From an uncultured Oscillospiraceae bacterium (lineage in GTDB: Bacteria > Bacillota > Clostridia > Oscillospirales > Oscillospiraceae), in the NCBI GenBank assembly GCA_934646005.1, contig CAKUED010000008.1, forward strand, positions 47,269 to 111,268: 64,000 bases of DNA, written 5' to 3'. Shown here piece after piece: positions 20,479 through 30,003 of this stretch (position 1 is its first letter; each line of letters opens with the position of its first letter). The position numbers and the translations under genes were made by a program. The notes beneath the pieces were generated by a model. It did not search any database and was not told the DNA's origin. It saw only the letters and a list, made by a program, of their open reading frames with translations.

Positions 20479-23082
20479 TTACTCCAGTAAGCCATATTTT
20501 TGTTTGACGCGGTCGAATTTTTCCAGCACCGGCAGCCCGGCGAACCACAAAAACAGCCACGTCGCCGCAGCGCGGATGAGATCGACCGGCAGACCCGTGA
20601 GGTAATAGCTCAGCAGCAGCTTCCAGTCGAGCGTCCGCGCCCAGATGAGCGCCGAGGCGGGATTCATGATGCCGCCGTAGATCACGACCGACGCGATCAC
20701 GCCGAACAGGCACAGCGACAGCCGCGACCGCCGCAGCACGCCGCAGCGCGCCAGCACCCCCGCGAGAAAGCCGATGAGCCCCATCGCAAACATCTGAAAC
20801 GGCGTCCACGGTCCTTGGGAAAACAGCACGTTCGAGGCAAGCATACTCAGCGCACCGACAAGAAAGCCCGTCTCCCCTCCGAATGCCACGCCCGCGAGGA
20901 TCGTCAGCGCCACGACGGGCTTAAATTCCGGCAGCATGAACAGCGCCGCGCGCCCTGCCACATTCAGCGCACACAGCACCGCGATGAGCACCAGCTCCCG
21001 CGGCTGCGGCTTGCGCCCCTCAAAGACGAGGAAAAACGGGATCATCGCTTCCAGCAGCACCAGCAGCGAGATCAGATAATAATTCGTCACGCCGAGCAGG
21101 CGGATGCCGAAGTAGAGCGTCAGCGGGATGAGCAGCAGAATTAACCCCGCGCACACGCGCGTGCGCGCCGAAAGGCGCTGCTTTTTAAGCACAGGCTGCG
21201 CCGCGCGCGTCTCACCGCCCCGGCTGAAGCACAAAGCGCAGATAAAGATCGCGGCGATCAAAATTGCATACAATATGAGCTGTTTGCCTGCCGGGCGCGT
21301 CAAGCCGTTTTCCGAAATGAGCTCGCTCAGGTCGCTCACGCGCAGCGCCTGCACCGTCAGCCCCAGCGCGGCCGCGCCGCTGACCGTGCCCAGAATTTTG
21401 CGCCAGAGGGGCAGCTTTTGCACCGCCCGCTCCTGCGGCGGCTGCGGCAGCGGCGGCACATCGTTCGGCAGCACGTCGTCCTCCGGCAGCGGCGCGCCGC
21501 ACGCGGCGGCGACGTCCCGCACCGTGACCGCGCCCGGGAGCAGCTCCCGCGCGATGCGGTCGGCGGCGGTCGTGTAGAAGCAGTTGCCGGAGAAAAACGC
21601 CCGGGGCGTTCCCTCGGCGGTGATGCCGCCGTCAAAAAACAGCGCGCAGCGGTCTGCAAACTCGGCGCAGAACTCCACGTCGTGGCTGACCGTGACGATC
21701 GTCACGCCGCCCGCCTGAAGCTCACGCAGGATCTGCGCGAGCTGGCGCTTGAACGCCGCGTCCAGCCCCTTGGTCGGCTCGTCCAGCAGCAGAATATTCG
21801 GCGCGCAGAGCAGAAGCTTCGCCAGCGCCGCGCGCTGCTGCTCGCCGCCGGAAAGGTCGTAGGGATGCCGGTCCAGCAGCCCGTCCAAGCGGCACAGCGC
21901 CACCGCGCGCGCAAGGCTCTCTTCGTCCCGGCAGACGTCCATCAGATCCTCGCGCACGGTCTTTTTGACGAACAGCGTCTGCGGGTCCTGCGGCAGCAGC
22001 CCTACGCGCCCGCACACCGTGACCTCGCCGCGCAGCGGCTTCAAAAGCCCTGCCAGCACGCGCAGCGTCGTGGATTTTCCCGCACCGTTCGCGCCCAGCA
22101 GCGCATAATGCTCGCCCCGGCAGACCGTCATCGTCAGCCCGCGCAGTACCTCCGGCGCGTCCTGTTCATACGCAAACCACACCTCGCGCGCCTTGAGCAC
22201 CGGCTCGGTCCGCATGCGCATACGCTCCGGCGGGAGTTCGCCGAGCTTATGGCTCGCCGCGTACTCATGCAGCCACGCGCGCCCCTCGCAGACGGTCACG
22301 GGGGACGTCCCCTCGGAATCCGTCGCGCCCCAGATGCGCATGGCGGCAGGCATGGCGTAAAACATCCCGCTCCCCTGCCGTCGCAGCAGCGCGCCGACCT
22401 CGCCCGGCGCGGCGCAGCAGAGCAGCCGCCCGTCCTCCAGAACGGCGGCGCGCCCGGCGTAGCTCAGCGCCTCCTCCAGGCGGTGCTCGCTCAGGATGAC
22501 CGTTGTGCCGAGTTCGCGGTTGATCCTGCCCAGCACGGCGAGAAAATCCGCCGCCGCGATGGGATCGAGCTGGCTCGTCGGCTCGTCGAGCAGCAGCACG
22601 CGCGGCTGCATCGCCATGACGGACGCCAGGCTCAAAAGCTGCTTCTGCCCGCCGGACAGCTCCGATACATTCTTGTAAAACCAGTCCTGAATCCCAAAAA
22701 ACGCCGCCATTTCGGCAACGCGCCGTCGGATGACCGGCGTTTCATAGCCCAGCGACTCCAGCCCGAAGGCAAGCTCGTGCCAGACCTTGTCGGTCACGAC
22801 CTGATTTTCGGGATCTTGCAGCACAAAGCCGATCGCCCCCGCCTGCTCGCCGCGCGTGACCTCCTCCAGCGGCACGCCGCCGAATAAAATCTCCCCGCTG
22901 CGCGCGCCGTGCGGCGCAAGCACGCTCTTGAGCTGCCGCAGCAGCGTCGATTTGCCGCTGCCGGACGCGCCGCAGAGCACCAGAAATTCTCCGTCCGCCA
23001 CCGTGAGCGAGGCCTCGCGCAGCGCCGGGGTTATGCTGCCCGGATAGGTAAACGTCAGGTCGCGGATCTCATAGCACGCCAC
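20479..23082 (-). CDS. Fused ECF transporter: two ATPase domains plus membrane substrate-binding (S) domain
   Basis: 867 aa that normally occur as three proteins. The first ABC domain has Walker A GASGSGKST at residues 38-46 and signature LSGGQKQ. The second has Walker A GANGAGKST near residue 330 and signature LSGGEQQR. A Pro-rich linker near 560 leads to a C-terminal membrane domain of about eight hydrophobic helices (VVALTILAGVAFGGETGFLVGAL...) of the ECF S-component type. The start is GTG (VACYEIRDLTF) with GGAGGGAGGA upstream, overlapping the EcfT gene by 28 bases. With EcfT and the DUF4430 lipoprotein it should import a vitamin; cobalamin is the best guess from the DUF4430 partner. Confidence 0.88.
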   Translation of the reverse strand: MACYEIRDLTFTYPGSITPALREASLTVADGEFLVLCGASGSGKSTLLRQLKSVLAPHGARSGEILFGGVPLEEVTRGEQAGAIGFVLQDPENQVVTDKVWHELAFGLESLGYETPVIRRRVAEMAAFFGIQDWFYKNVSELSGGQKQLLSLASVMAMQPRVLLLDEPTSQLDPIAAADFLAVLGRINRELGTTVILSEHRLEEALSYAGRAAVLEDGRLLCCAAPGEVGALLRRQGSGMFYAMPAAMRIWGATDSEGTSPVTVCEGRAWLHEYAASHKLGELPPERMRMRTEPVLKAREVWFAYEQDAPEVLRGLTMTVCRGEHYALLGANGAGKSTTLRVLAGLLKPLRGEVTVCGRVGLLPQDPQTLFVKKTVREDLMDVCRDEESLARAVALCRLDGLLDRHPYDLSGGEQQRAALAKLLLCAPNILLLDEPTKGLDAAFKRQLAQILRELQAGGVTIVTVSHDVEFCAEFADRCALFFDGGITAEGTPRAFFSGNCFYTTAADRIARELLPGAVTVRDVAAACGAPLPEDDVLPNDVPPLPQPPQERAVQKLPLWRKILGTVSGAAALGLTVQALRVSDLSELISENGLTRPAGKQLILYAILIAAIFICALCFSRGGETRAAQPVLKKQRLSARTRVCAGLILLLIPLTLYFGIRLLGVTNYYLISLLVLLEAMIPFFLVFEGRKPQPRELVLIAVLCALNVAGRAALFMLPEFKPVVALTILAGVAFGGETGFLVGALSMLASNVLFSQGPWTPFQMFAMGLIGFLAGVLARCGVLRRSRLSLCLFGVIASVVIYGGIMNPASALIWARTLDWKLLLSYYLTGLPVDLIRAAATWLFLWFAGLPVLEKFDRVKQKYGLLE

Positions 23083-23945
23083 GCGCAGTCCTCCCTCCAA
23101 TCCAGGATCAGCGGCGTCAGGCACAGCGCCGCATAGGCAAGCAGAAAGCTCACCGACCATACCGTCACTTCCCCCGCGTGCACGGCGGGATAGTAGCGGA
23201 ACGTCATTCCCCCGCCGATCCAGCCCGCCGCCACAAAAAAGCCCAGCCCCAGGATCAGCAGCAGCGCCGCGCGGTCGCGGTCTGTGAAGCGGTAGATAGA
23301 AAAGCTCGTCCTGCCCGGCAGCCCATAGCCGCGCGAGCGCATGGAGTCCGCCGTGTCCAGCGCGTTTTCAAGACTCCAGGTGATCATTGCCGACACCACC
23401 GCCGCAAATGCGCGCACGCGCCCAAAAAAGCCGCGTTCCCTGCGCCCCAGCGCCTGCTGCGCCTGCCGCACGCGGCGGTACTGCGCCGCAAAGCGCGGCA
23501 CAAAGCGCAGCGTCATCGAAAGCACGAGTGAGAGCGCCGGGATCACGCGTCCGAACAGATACACGAATTTATCCGACGTCATCACGGCGTTAAAGCTCAC
23601 GAACCACAGCACCACGCACCCCAGCATCACCGCCGCCGCCGCGCCGTAATAGAGCGATTCCAGCGTCAGCGGGTTGCCGGACGGCAGATAGGCAAGGATC
23701 GTCACGCCCTCATGATTGAACGCCGGGTTTAAGATCGCCGCCAGCAGCATCATCGGCAGCAGATACAAAAGCGTCCTGCGCACGCGCGCCCCCCCGCGCA
23801 GGCGCGCGCAATAGCCCGCCGCGCCGAAAAACGACACCGCCAGATACGCCGGGTGCATCAGGCACATGGAAAACGCGAGCACCAGCGCGTAAAATATGAA
23901 GTTCACACACGGGTGATAGCCCGCAAATGCGTCGCGCCGCGCCAT
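23055..23945 (-). CDS. ecfT: Energy-coupling factor transporter membrane subunit EcfT
   Basis: 296 aa, hydrophobic, with about six membrane helices and the EcfT coupling motif region (MTLRFVPRFAAQYRRVRQAQQALGRRERG...ENALDTADSMRSRGYG), in which the A-R-G type motif contacts the ATPase grooves. It couples ATP hydrolysis by the two ATPase domains to tumbling of the S domain. Middle gene of three, 12 bases after the DUF4430 gene and overlapping the fused ATPase/S gene. Confidence 0.9.
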   Translation of the reverse strand: MARRDAFAGYHPCVNFIFYALVLAFSMCLMHPAYLAVSFFGAAGYCARLRGGARVRRTLLYLLPMMLLAAILNPAFNHEGVTILAYLPSGNPLTLESLYYGAAAAVMLGCVVLWFVSFNAVMTSDKFVYLFGRVIPALSLVLSMTLRFVPRFAAQYRRVRQAQQALGRRERGFFGRVRAFAAVVSAMITWSLENALDTADSMRSRGYGLPGRTSFSIYRFTDRDRAALLLILGLGFFVAAGWIGGGMTFRYYPAVHAGEVTVWSVSFLLAYAALCLTPLILDWREDCAWRAMRSAT

Positions 23946-23957
23946 ACCATTGCCCCT

Positions 23958-24461
23958 TTACGTCTGTGCTTCGTCCAATTCCGCGCCGACGTCCTGCCCC
24001 AGGTCGCAGGTGTACTGCCAGAGAATCACATCGCCGTCTTTGAGCTCATACCGGCTGCATCCGTAGTTCGGAAACCAGCCGTTCACGCTGTAGACCCAGC
24101 CGGACAGCGCCCCGGCGTCAAACTCATAGAGATTGCCGATGCCCTCGATATACGCCGAGTCGTACACCGGCGTTTTGGAAAACTCCATATGCAGCTTCTG
24201 CTCGCGGCAGACGCGCTGCAAAACGTCAAACACGCTCTCGCCGTCGGAAAAGCTCACCTGCGTCTCCGGCAGCAGCCAGCCGTTCGGCGGGATAAGTTCC
24301 GCCTTTTCCGGCGCAAGCGCATCGGTCTTGTCCAGAAGCGTCGCGCAGCAGATGGAGATGGTGCAGGTATTCTCCCCCGCCTCCGCCGGTGCAGCGGCAC
24401 AGCCGCACAGCAGCAATAAGGTCAGCACCAGCGCCAGAAGCGCCCGGAGCTTTCGTTTCAT
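23958..24461 (-). CDS. DUF4430 lipoprotein of the ECF vitamin transporter
   Basis: 167 aa. A lipoprotein signal peptide with lipobox LLCGC (Cys at about residue 21) is followed by a DUF4430 domain ending SGWVYSVNGWFPNYGCSRYELKDGDVILWQYTCD. DUF4430 is related to the C-terminal domain of intrinsic factor/transcobalamin, and such lipoproteins accompany cobalamin-type ECF transporters, so a substrate-capturing role outside the membrane is likely. First gene of the operon. Only about 70 bases separate it from rpoD, most of them taken by the rpoD terminator, so there is no room for a cobalamin riboswitch. Confidence 0.85.
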   Translation of the reverse strand: MKRKLRALLALVLTLLLLCGCAAAPAEAGENTCTISICCATLLDKTDALAPEKAELIPPNGWLLPETQVSFSDGESVFDVLQRVCREQKLHMEFSKTPVYDSAYIEGIGNLYEFDAGALSGWVYSVNGWFPNYGCSRYELKDGDVILWQYTCDLGQDVGAELDEAQT

Positions 24462-24490
24462 AGACAGTCTCCCCTCCCCGAAAATATGCC

Positions 24491-24529
24491 AAAAAGCGGC
24501 TGCACAAAAAGGCTGTGCAGCCGTTTTTT
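24491..24529 (-). terminator. Terminator of rpoD
   Basis: CGGCTGCAC/GTGCAGCCG stem with T-rich flanks; on the minus strand it ends in CTTTTTGG. Located just after rpoD and just before the DUF4430 start. Confidence 0.8.
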
Positions 24530-24531
24530 AC

Positions 24532-25677
24532 TTAGCAATAAAAATCCTTAATTTTCTTGGCGCGCGACGGATGGCGCAGCTTGCGGATCGCCTTGTTTTC
24601 GATCTGGCGGATGCGCTCGCGCGTCACGCCGAAGATCTGCCCGACCTCCTCGAGCGTATGCGTCCTGCCGTCGAACATACCGAACCGCATCCGCAGCACG
24701 TCCGCCTCGCGGTCGGTCAGCGTACCGAGAATTTCGGTCAGCGCCTCGGCAAGCAGCGTGTTGGACGTTGCGTCGGCGGGCGACGGCGTGTTGTCGTCTT
24801 CCACGAACGAACCGATGGTCGTATCCTCTTCATCGCCCACGGGCATATCCAGCGACAGCGTGTCCGCCGCCGTGCGGTTTGCCTCGATGATCTTTTCGAT
24901 CGGCAGATTCAGCTCCGCCGCGATCTCCTCCAGCGACGGTTCACGCCCGAGCTCCTGCACGAGCTTGCGGTTGCAGCGGGTCGCCTTGTTGATGACCTCC
25001 ACCATATGCACCGGCACGCGGATGGTCCGCGCCTGATCGGCGATGGCGCGTGTGATCGCCTGCCGGATCCACCAGGTGGCATATGTAGAGAATTTGTTTC
25101 CCTTTGTATAGTCGAACTTATCGACCGCGCGGATCAGACCCGTGTTGCCCTCCTGGATCAGATCCAGAATGTGCAGCCCGCGCCCGGAGTATTTTTTCGC
25201 AATGGACACGACCAGACGCAAATTTGCCTCCGTCAGCTTGTCCTTTGCCGCCTTGTCACCCTCGGCGACGCGGCGCGCCAGCTCGATCTCCTCGTCGGCA
25301 GACAGCAGGCGCACCTGACCGATCTCCTTGAGGTACATCCGCACCGGGTCGTCCAGATTATACTCTGCCGCCAGCTCCAGCGGATCGACCAGCTCTTCCT
25401 CTTCGCACGTCTCATGCAGATCGACGGGGTCAAGGTCCATCGGCAGCCCATCGTCGGGCATATCCAGCTCCAGCTCCGCGCCAACGACCGGGATGCCCAG
25501 CGCATCGAATGTATCGTAGATCTGCTCGATCTTCTCGACCGGCAGGTCCAGCTTTTCCAGCTCAGCCGTCAGCTCGGACGCCTGCACCGTTCCCTCGCGT
25601 TTCGCTTTTGCGATCAACGCGGAAACACGCTCCATCGCATCGTTTGCCGCCGGCTGCGCATTTTTTGCATTTGCCAT
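24532..25677 (-). CDS. rpoD: Primary sigma factor RpoD (sigma-A)
   Basis: 381 aa. Region 1.1-like acidic N-terminus, region 1.2 ([29 protein letters not shown], about residue 110), region 2 with the [37 protein letters not shown] block (about 165-215), region 3, and region 4 helix-turn-helix ([30 protein letters not shown]). It directs RNA polymerase to TTGACA/TATAAT promoters like those throughout this window. It lies downstream of rnj and not next to dnaG, its usual neighbour. Promoter at 25736-25765. Confidence 0.97.
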   Translation of the reverse strand: MANAKNAQPAANDAMERVSALIAKAKREGTVQASELTAELEKLDLPVEKIEQIYDTFDALGIPVVGAELELDMPDDGLPMDLDPVDLHETCEEEELVDPLELAAEYNLDDPVRMYLKEIGQVRLLSADEEIELARRVAEGDKAAKDKLTEANLRLVVSIAKKYSGRGLHILDLIQEGNTGLIRAVDKFDYTKGNKFSTYATWWIRQAITRAIADQARTIRVPVHMVEVINKATRCNRKLVQELGREPSLEEIAAELNLPIEKIIEANRTAADTLSLDMPVGDEEDTTIGSFVEDDNTPSPADATSNTLLAEALTEILGTLTDREADVLRMRFGMFDGRTHTLEEVGQIFGVTRERIRQIENKAIRKLRHPSRAKKIKDFYC

Positions 25678-25735
25678 CTCTCAGCTCATCCTCATCCGTG
25701 TATCATCCTGCGCAGTCTATGCCGCGCAACGATTG

Positions 25736-25765
25736 ATTATACACCCGAAGCCGACATTTTTGCAA
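25736..25765 (-). promoter_or_regulatory. Promoter of rpoD
   Basis: Minus-strand TTGCAA-18-TATAAT (25760-25765 and 25736-25741), about 60 bases before the rpoD ATG. Confidence 0.65.
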
Positions 25766-25827
25766 GACTTTTCACAAAAAATATCGTCAATATATCTATT
25801 TTCTCTTTTTATTCCGCTTTCCGCGGG

Positions 25828-27483
25828 TCAGATCTCCATGATAACCGGCAAAATCATCGGGTTGCGCTTAGTCGTCTTAAAGAGGTAGCCCGAAAGATCG
25901 TTTTTGATGTTCGCCTTCAGAACGCCCCAGTCGCTGCGTCCGCCGGAGCGGCTGCGGTCGATGGCGTGCGCGGCGACGGAGCGCAGCGCGTCCATGAGGT
26001 CCTCCGATTCCTTCACATACACGAACCCGCGCGTGATAATATCCGGTCCTGTGATGACGCTGCCGTCCTCCGAGGAGATATTCACGACCACGACGATCAT
26101 GCCGTCCTGCGCCAGATGCTTGCGGTCACGCAGCACGACGCTGCCCACGTCGCCCACGCCCGTGCCGTCCACGAGCACCTTGCCCGCGGGCACTGTGCCT
26201 CCCCATTTGCACGTCGCCTTCGTCAGCTCCAGCACCTTGCCGATGTCGCTGATGAAAATATCCTTCGGGCTCATGCCCATGCTCTGCGCCAGCTTGGAGT
26301 GCGCCTGCAGATGGCGCTGCTCGCCGTGCACCGGGATAAAGAAGCGCGGCTTTGTGAGCGCGTGGATGATCTTGAGCTCCTCGCGGCAGGCGTGCCCGGA
26401 GACGTGCAGCTCCGCGAATTTATCGCAGATGACCTCCGCGCCCTTGCGGTAGAGTTCGTTGACGATGCGGCTGACCGCCTTTTCGTTGCCGGGGATGGCG
26501 GAGGCGGAAATAATGACGCGGTCGCCCGCCTGGATCTCGACCTGCCGGTGTCCCGAGAACGCCATGCGGTACAGCGCCGACATATTCTCGCCCTGCGAGC
26601 CGGTGGAGACGATGACGATCTTGTTCTTCGGCAGCGACTTGATGGCGTTGATGTCCACCAGCGTGCCGTTCGGGATCTTCAGATACCCCAGCTCTGTGGA
26701 GACCTTGAGGATATTTTCCATGCTGCGCCCGGTCACGGCGACCTTGCGCCCGTATTTGTGCGCCACCGTCAGCAGGCTTTGCAGGCGGAAGGCGTTGGAG
26801 GCGAACGTCGTGACGATGATGCGCTGGTTGCAGCCGGCAAACTGCCGGTCAAAGCTGTCGGCGACGACACGCTCCGACGGCGTAAAGCCCGGGCGCTCCA
26901 CATTCGTCGAGTCGCACAGCAGCGCCAGCACGCCCTCGCGCCCCAGCTCGCCGAAGCGCGTCAGGTCGATCATGCCGTCCTCCGACGCGGAGTCGATCTT
27001 GAAGTCGCCGGTAAAGATCACCGTGCCGACCGGCGTTTTGATCGCGAACGCGACCGCGTCGGCGATGGAATGGTTCACATGGATGAACTCCACCGTAAAG
27101 CAGCCCGCCTTCACGACCTCACCGGCCTCGTGCGTAAAGAGCTTGACGGTCTTGTCCAGATGGTGCTCCTCCAGCTTGAGGTTCACGATGCCCGCCGTCA
27201 GGCGCGTTGCGTGGATGGGGCATTTGAACTCCTGCATGGCGTAGGGAATGCCGCCGATGTGATCCTCATGCCCGTGCGTGAGGAACAGCCCGCGGATCTT
27301 CTGCTGGTTCTTCACCAGATACGACACATCCGCGATGACCAGATCCACACCGTACATATCATCCTCCGGGAAGCCGAGCCCGCAGTCGATGATGATGATG
27401 TCCTTGCCGTATTCCAGGACGGTCATATTCTTGCCGATCTCGTTGAGACCGCCAAGGGGTATAATTTTCAGTTTTTCTGCCAA
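25828..27483 (-). CDS. rnj: Ribonuclease J
   Basis: 551 aa metallo-beta-lactamase/beta-CASP RNase. The metal motif THGHEDHIGG is near residue 74. Further landmarks are HVNHSIADA, FTGDFKID, the beta-CASP segment with STGSQGE, and SGHACREELKIIHALTKPRFFIPVHGE near residue 380; the C-terminal domain is complete. It performs 5'-3' exonucleolytic and endonucleolytic mRNA decay and rRNA maturation. Only one paralogue is in this window. It is preceded by a long structured leader with a candidate promoter near 27753. Confidence 0.96.
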   Translation of the reverse strand: MAEKLKIIPLGGLNEIGKNMTVLEYGKDIIIIDCGLGFPEDDMYGVDLVIADVSYLVKNQQKIRGLFLTHGHEDHIGGIPYAMQEFKCPIHATRLTAGIVNLKLEEHHLDKTVKLFTHEAGEVVKAGCFTVEFIHVNHSIADAVAFAIKTPVGTVIFTGDFKIDSASEDGMIDLTRFGELGREGVLALLCDSTNVERPGFTPSERVVADSFDRQFAGCNQRIIVTTFASNAFRLQSLLTVAHKYGRKVAVTGRSMENILKVSTELGYLKIPNGTLVDINAIKSLPKNKIVIVSTGSQGENMSALYRMAFSGHRQVEIQAGDRVIISASAIPGNEKAVSRIVNELYRKGAEVICDKFAELHVSGHACREELKIIHALTKPRFFIPVHGEQRHLQAHSKLAQSMGMSPKDIFISDIGKVLELTKATCKWGGTVPAGKVLVDGTGVGDVGSVVLRDRKHLAQDGMIVVVVNISSEDGSVITGPDIITRGFVYVKESEDLMDALRSVAAHAIDRSRSGGRSDWGVLKANIKNDLSGYLFKTTKRNPMILPVIMEI

Positions 27484-27878
27484 AATTGAATCACCTTTCC
27501 GAATTTTCAGTATGTATGCTGTGTTAAATCGTTTCCTGACGGCGCAATGCGCCGCCGCACCGTCCGCTGCCGAAAACGGCAGATGGGCAGTGAAAAGCCG
27601 CGTACACCCGCGTGTTCCTCCTGCCCTGCATCGCAGGAATCTCCGCGCGCGTCTACGCCTGAGTTATGAAGTTGCTTCTATCCCGATGCGCCGCATGGCG
27701 CAAAAGCACAAATCAAAACGTGCCGCCGAACTGCAAACGGCACTTCTGATTTATTATAGCATAGTTTTTCGCCAAAGTATACAAGTTTTTTTCATATTTT
27801 TTGTCGAACTTGCAGACTGAATCGTTTTTTCCGTGCCGAGCGCATGGCAAGTTCGCGCGAAATTTGCCGACATCATGC
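27484..27878 (-). other. Long structured leader or small RNA upstream of rnj
   Basis: No gene is supported. On the minus strand, TATAAT lies at 27753-27758 with a weak TTGTAT-like -35 twenty bases upstream. The 260 bases from there to rnj contain several local hairpins: GTGCCG/CGGCAC near 27720-27742, GCGCC/GGCGC near 27688-27701, CTGCCG/CGGCAG at 27567-27582 and the perfect GGCGCAATGCGCC at 27541-27553. Such length and structure suggest a regulatory leader or an independent RNA. I could not assign it to a known family. Confidence 0.35.
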
Positions 27879-27907
27879 TTGTGTTTCGCATTCGGCTCTG
27901 CTATAAT
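27879..27907 (+). promoter_or_regulatory. Promoter of the gdpP-rplI-dnaB operon
   Basis: TTGTGT (27879-27884) and TATAAT (27902-27907), 17 bases apart, about 45 bases before the chosen gdpP start. Confidence 0.7.
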
Positions 27908-27954
27908 GTAGGAACATTGTGGGGGATTCTATCCACAGAGAGGGGGCGCTGCCT

Positions 27955-29967
27955 GTGAACCGCCATGTTTCAAAGCTCTTGCAGCCGGGTACGGTCTGGT
28001 ATTGTGTGGTCATGCTGCTGTTCGCGGTAGCGACCGCGGTCGTGGGCTATTTCGGTCTGCAAAAGGGCGAAATGCTCGCCGCCATCCTCGCCGTGTGCGA
28101 GCTGGTCGTAACGGCGCTCGTGTTTGTCATCAGCCGCATCCGCTTTGCGCGCCGCAAGCGCATCCTCATGGAATACGTCCAGAGTGCCACGGATTCCGTG
28201 GGCGTCTCCGTCCATTCCGGCACGCCGTTTCCCATGGCGGTGCTGCACCTGCCGGAAAACGAGATCATCTGGGGCAACGACGCGTTCTACGCCATCACGG
28301 GTCTCACAGACTCCACCCGCTATCAGACGATGGACGCCATCATCCCCGGCTTTACCACCGAATGGCTGCGCGAGGGGCGCAGCGAGCTGCCGGGCGACCA
28401 GACCATCGGCGGACGGCGCTACCGCGTGTACGGCAACTACGTCCGCTCGGAGGAGGAGGAAGCCACCGTCAAGCTGGCGACCGTCTACTTCGCGGATATG
28501 ACCGAGATGTTCAACATCCGCGACGAATACCTCCGCACGCGCCCGATCGTGTCGATCGTCCTCATCGACAACTACGACGAGCTGACGAACAACCTTTCCG
28601 ACGGCAAAATCTCCAATCTGGACGCGCAGATCAACGAGACCATCCAGAACTGGCTGGGCGACCGCCACGCGCTCATGCGCAAGGTCGAGCGCAACCGCTA
28701 TCTGCTGATTTTTGAAAATAAGGACCTTACCGCGCTGCAAAGCGAGAAATTCGTGCTGCTGGAGAGCATCCGCGCCGTGGTCAATCCCTCCGGCGTTGCT
28801 GCCACGGTGTCGCTCGGCATCGGCAAGGACGGGCAGTCGTTTGAGGAAAATTATAATTTCGCCATGCTCGCCATCGAGATGTCCCTCTCGCGCGGCGGCG
28901 ATCAGGCGGTCATCAAAGACCGTTATAACTTCACGTTCTTCGGCGGGCGCACAAAAGAGACCGAGCGCCGCACCAAGGTCAAGTCCCGTGTGGTGGCAAG
29001 CTCTCTGTCGGAGCTCATCGCGCAGTCGAGTCAGGTGTTCATCATGGGGCATCGCATGGCGGACCTCGATTCCGTCGGCGCGGCGGTGGGTCTCGTGAGC
29101 CTGTGCCGCAAAAAAGAGCGCCGCGTGCGCATCGTGCTTGACCTTGAAAATAACGCCGCAAACTCCCTCATCGCAGAGCTGCGCGCGCAGCCGGAGTACC
29201 GCGACCTGTTCATCTCCGGCGAGGACGCGCTAGTGGAGGCGGACAGCCACACGCTGCTCATCATCGTCGATACGAACCGCCCCGATCAGGTAGAGTCCAA
29301 GGCGCTGCTGGAATCCGTGCCGCGTGTGGCGGTCATCGACCATCACCGCCGCGCGGCGGACTATATCGAACAGATCGTGCTGAACCTGCACGAGCCGTTC
29401 TCGTCCTCCGCGTCGGAGCTGGTCACGGAGGTTTTGCAGTACGCGCTCGATCCCGGCGATATTCGCCCGCTTGAGGCACAGGCGCTGCTGGCGGGCATTG
29501 TGCTCGACACCAAGAATTTCAGCGTCCGCACCGGCTCGCGCACGTTTGAGGCGGCGGCGTTCCTGCGCCGCACCGGCGCTGACACCGTGGACGTCAAGAA
29601 GCTCTTCCAGAGCGATCTGGAAGCGACCGTCGCCCGCTACCGCGTGGTGCAGGCGGCGCGGCTGTACCGCAACGAGATCGCCATTGCCGCCTATCCCAGC
29701 ACGCTCTCGCGCACCGTGGCGGCGCAGGCAGCGGACGAGCTGCTGAATATCTCTGGCATTCTCACGTCGTTTGTCCTCTACCCCGCGGGCGAGCAGGTCA
29801 TCATCTCTGCCCGCTCCATCGGCGAGTGCAATGTGCAGGTCGTGCTGGAGGCGCTCGGCGGCGGCGGCAACGCCGCAACGGCGGGCGCGCAGGTCAAGGG
29901 CAAGCCGCTGCGTGAGGTTTTGGAGGCGCTGGTCGCGTCCATCGACAAATTTTACGAAAATTCCTGA
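27955..29967 (+). CDS. gdpP: GdpP-type cyclic-di-AMP phosphodiesterase (DHH/DHHA1)
   Basis: 670 aa. Two N-terminal membrane helices (about residues 14-35 and 42-62), a degenerate PAS-like domain, a degenerate GGDEF domain (about 170-300) without the GGDEF signature, then a DHH domain with GHRMADLDSVGAAVG, DTNRPDQ and VIDHHRRAAD (about 335-470) and a DHHA1 domain with the Gly-rich tail (GGGGNAATAG). This is the GdpP/YybT order; such enzymes hydrolyse c-di-AMP. The start is GTG 27955, which follows GAGAGGGGG; an upstream GTG at 27919 is less well placed. First gene of a conserved Firmicute cluster with rplI and dnaB. Confidence 0.93.
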   Translation: MNRHVSKLLQPGTVWYCVVMLLFAVATAVVGYFGLQKGEMLAAILAVCELVVTALVFVISRIRFARRKRILMEYVQSATDSVGVSVHSGTPFPMAVLHLPENEIIWGNDAFYAITGLTDSTRYQTMDAIIPGFTTEWLREGRSELPGDQTIGGRRYRVYGNYVRSEEEEATVKLATVYFADMTEMFNIRDEYLRTRPIVSIVLIDNYDELTNNLSDGKISNLDAQINETIQNWLGDRHALMRKVERNRYLLIFENKDLTALQSEKFVLLESIRAVVNPSGVAATVSLGIGKDGQSFEENYNFAMLAIEMSLSRGGDQAVIKDRYNFTFFGGRTKETERRTKVKSRVVASSLSELIAQSSQVFIMGHRMADLDSVGAAVGLVSLCRKKERRVRIVLDLENNAANSLIAELRAQPEYRDLFISGEDALVEADSHTLLIIVDTNRPDQVESKALLESVPRVAVIDHHRRAADYIEQIVLNLHEPFSSSASELVTEVLQYALDPGDIRPLEAQALLAGIVLDTKNFSVRTGSRTFEAAAFLRRTGADTVDVKKLFQSDLEATVARYRVVQAARLYRNEIAIAAYPSTLSRTVAAQAADELLNISGILTSFVLYPAGEQVIISARSIGECNVQVVLEALGGGGNAATAGAQVKGKPLREVLEALVASIDKFYENS

Positions 29968-30003
29968 CTTTTCAGACATTCCATCCGAAAGGAGCTACCC
30001 ACT

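Noticed and set aside
24462..24531. Possible cobalamin riboswitch before the DUF4430-ECF operon
   Set aside because: Only 70 bases are available and most are the rpoD terminator; no cobalamin-box sequence is seen.
27580..27660. T-box-like GCGGGTGTACGCGG sequence in the rnj leader
   Set aside because: It resembles the AGGGTGGNACCGCG antiterminator only loosely, there is no specifier-loop architecture or terminator, and RNase J is not a T-box target.
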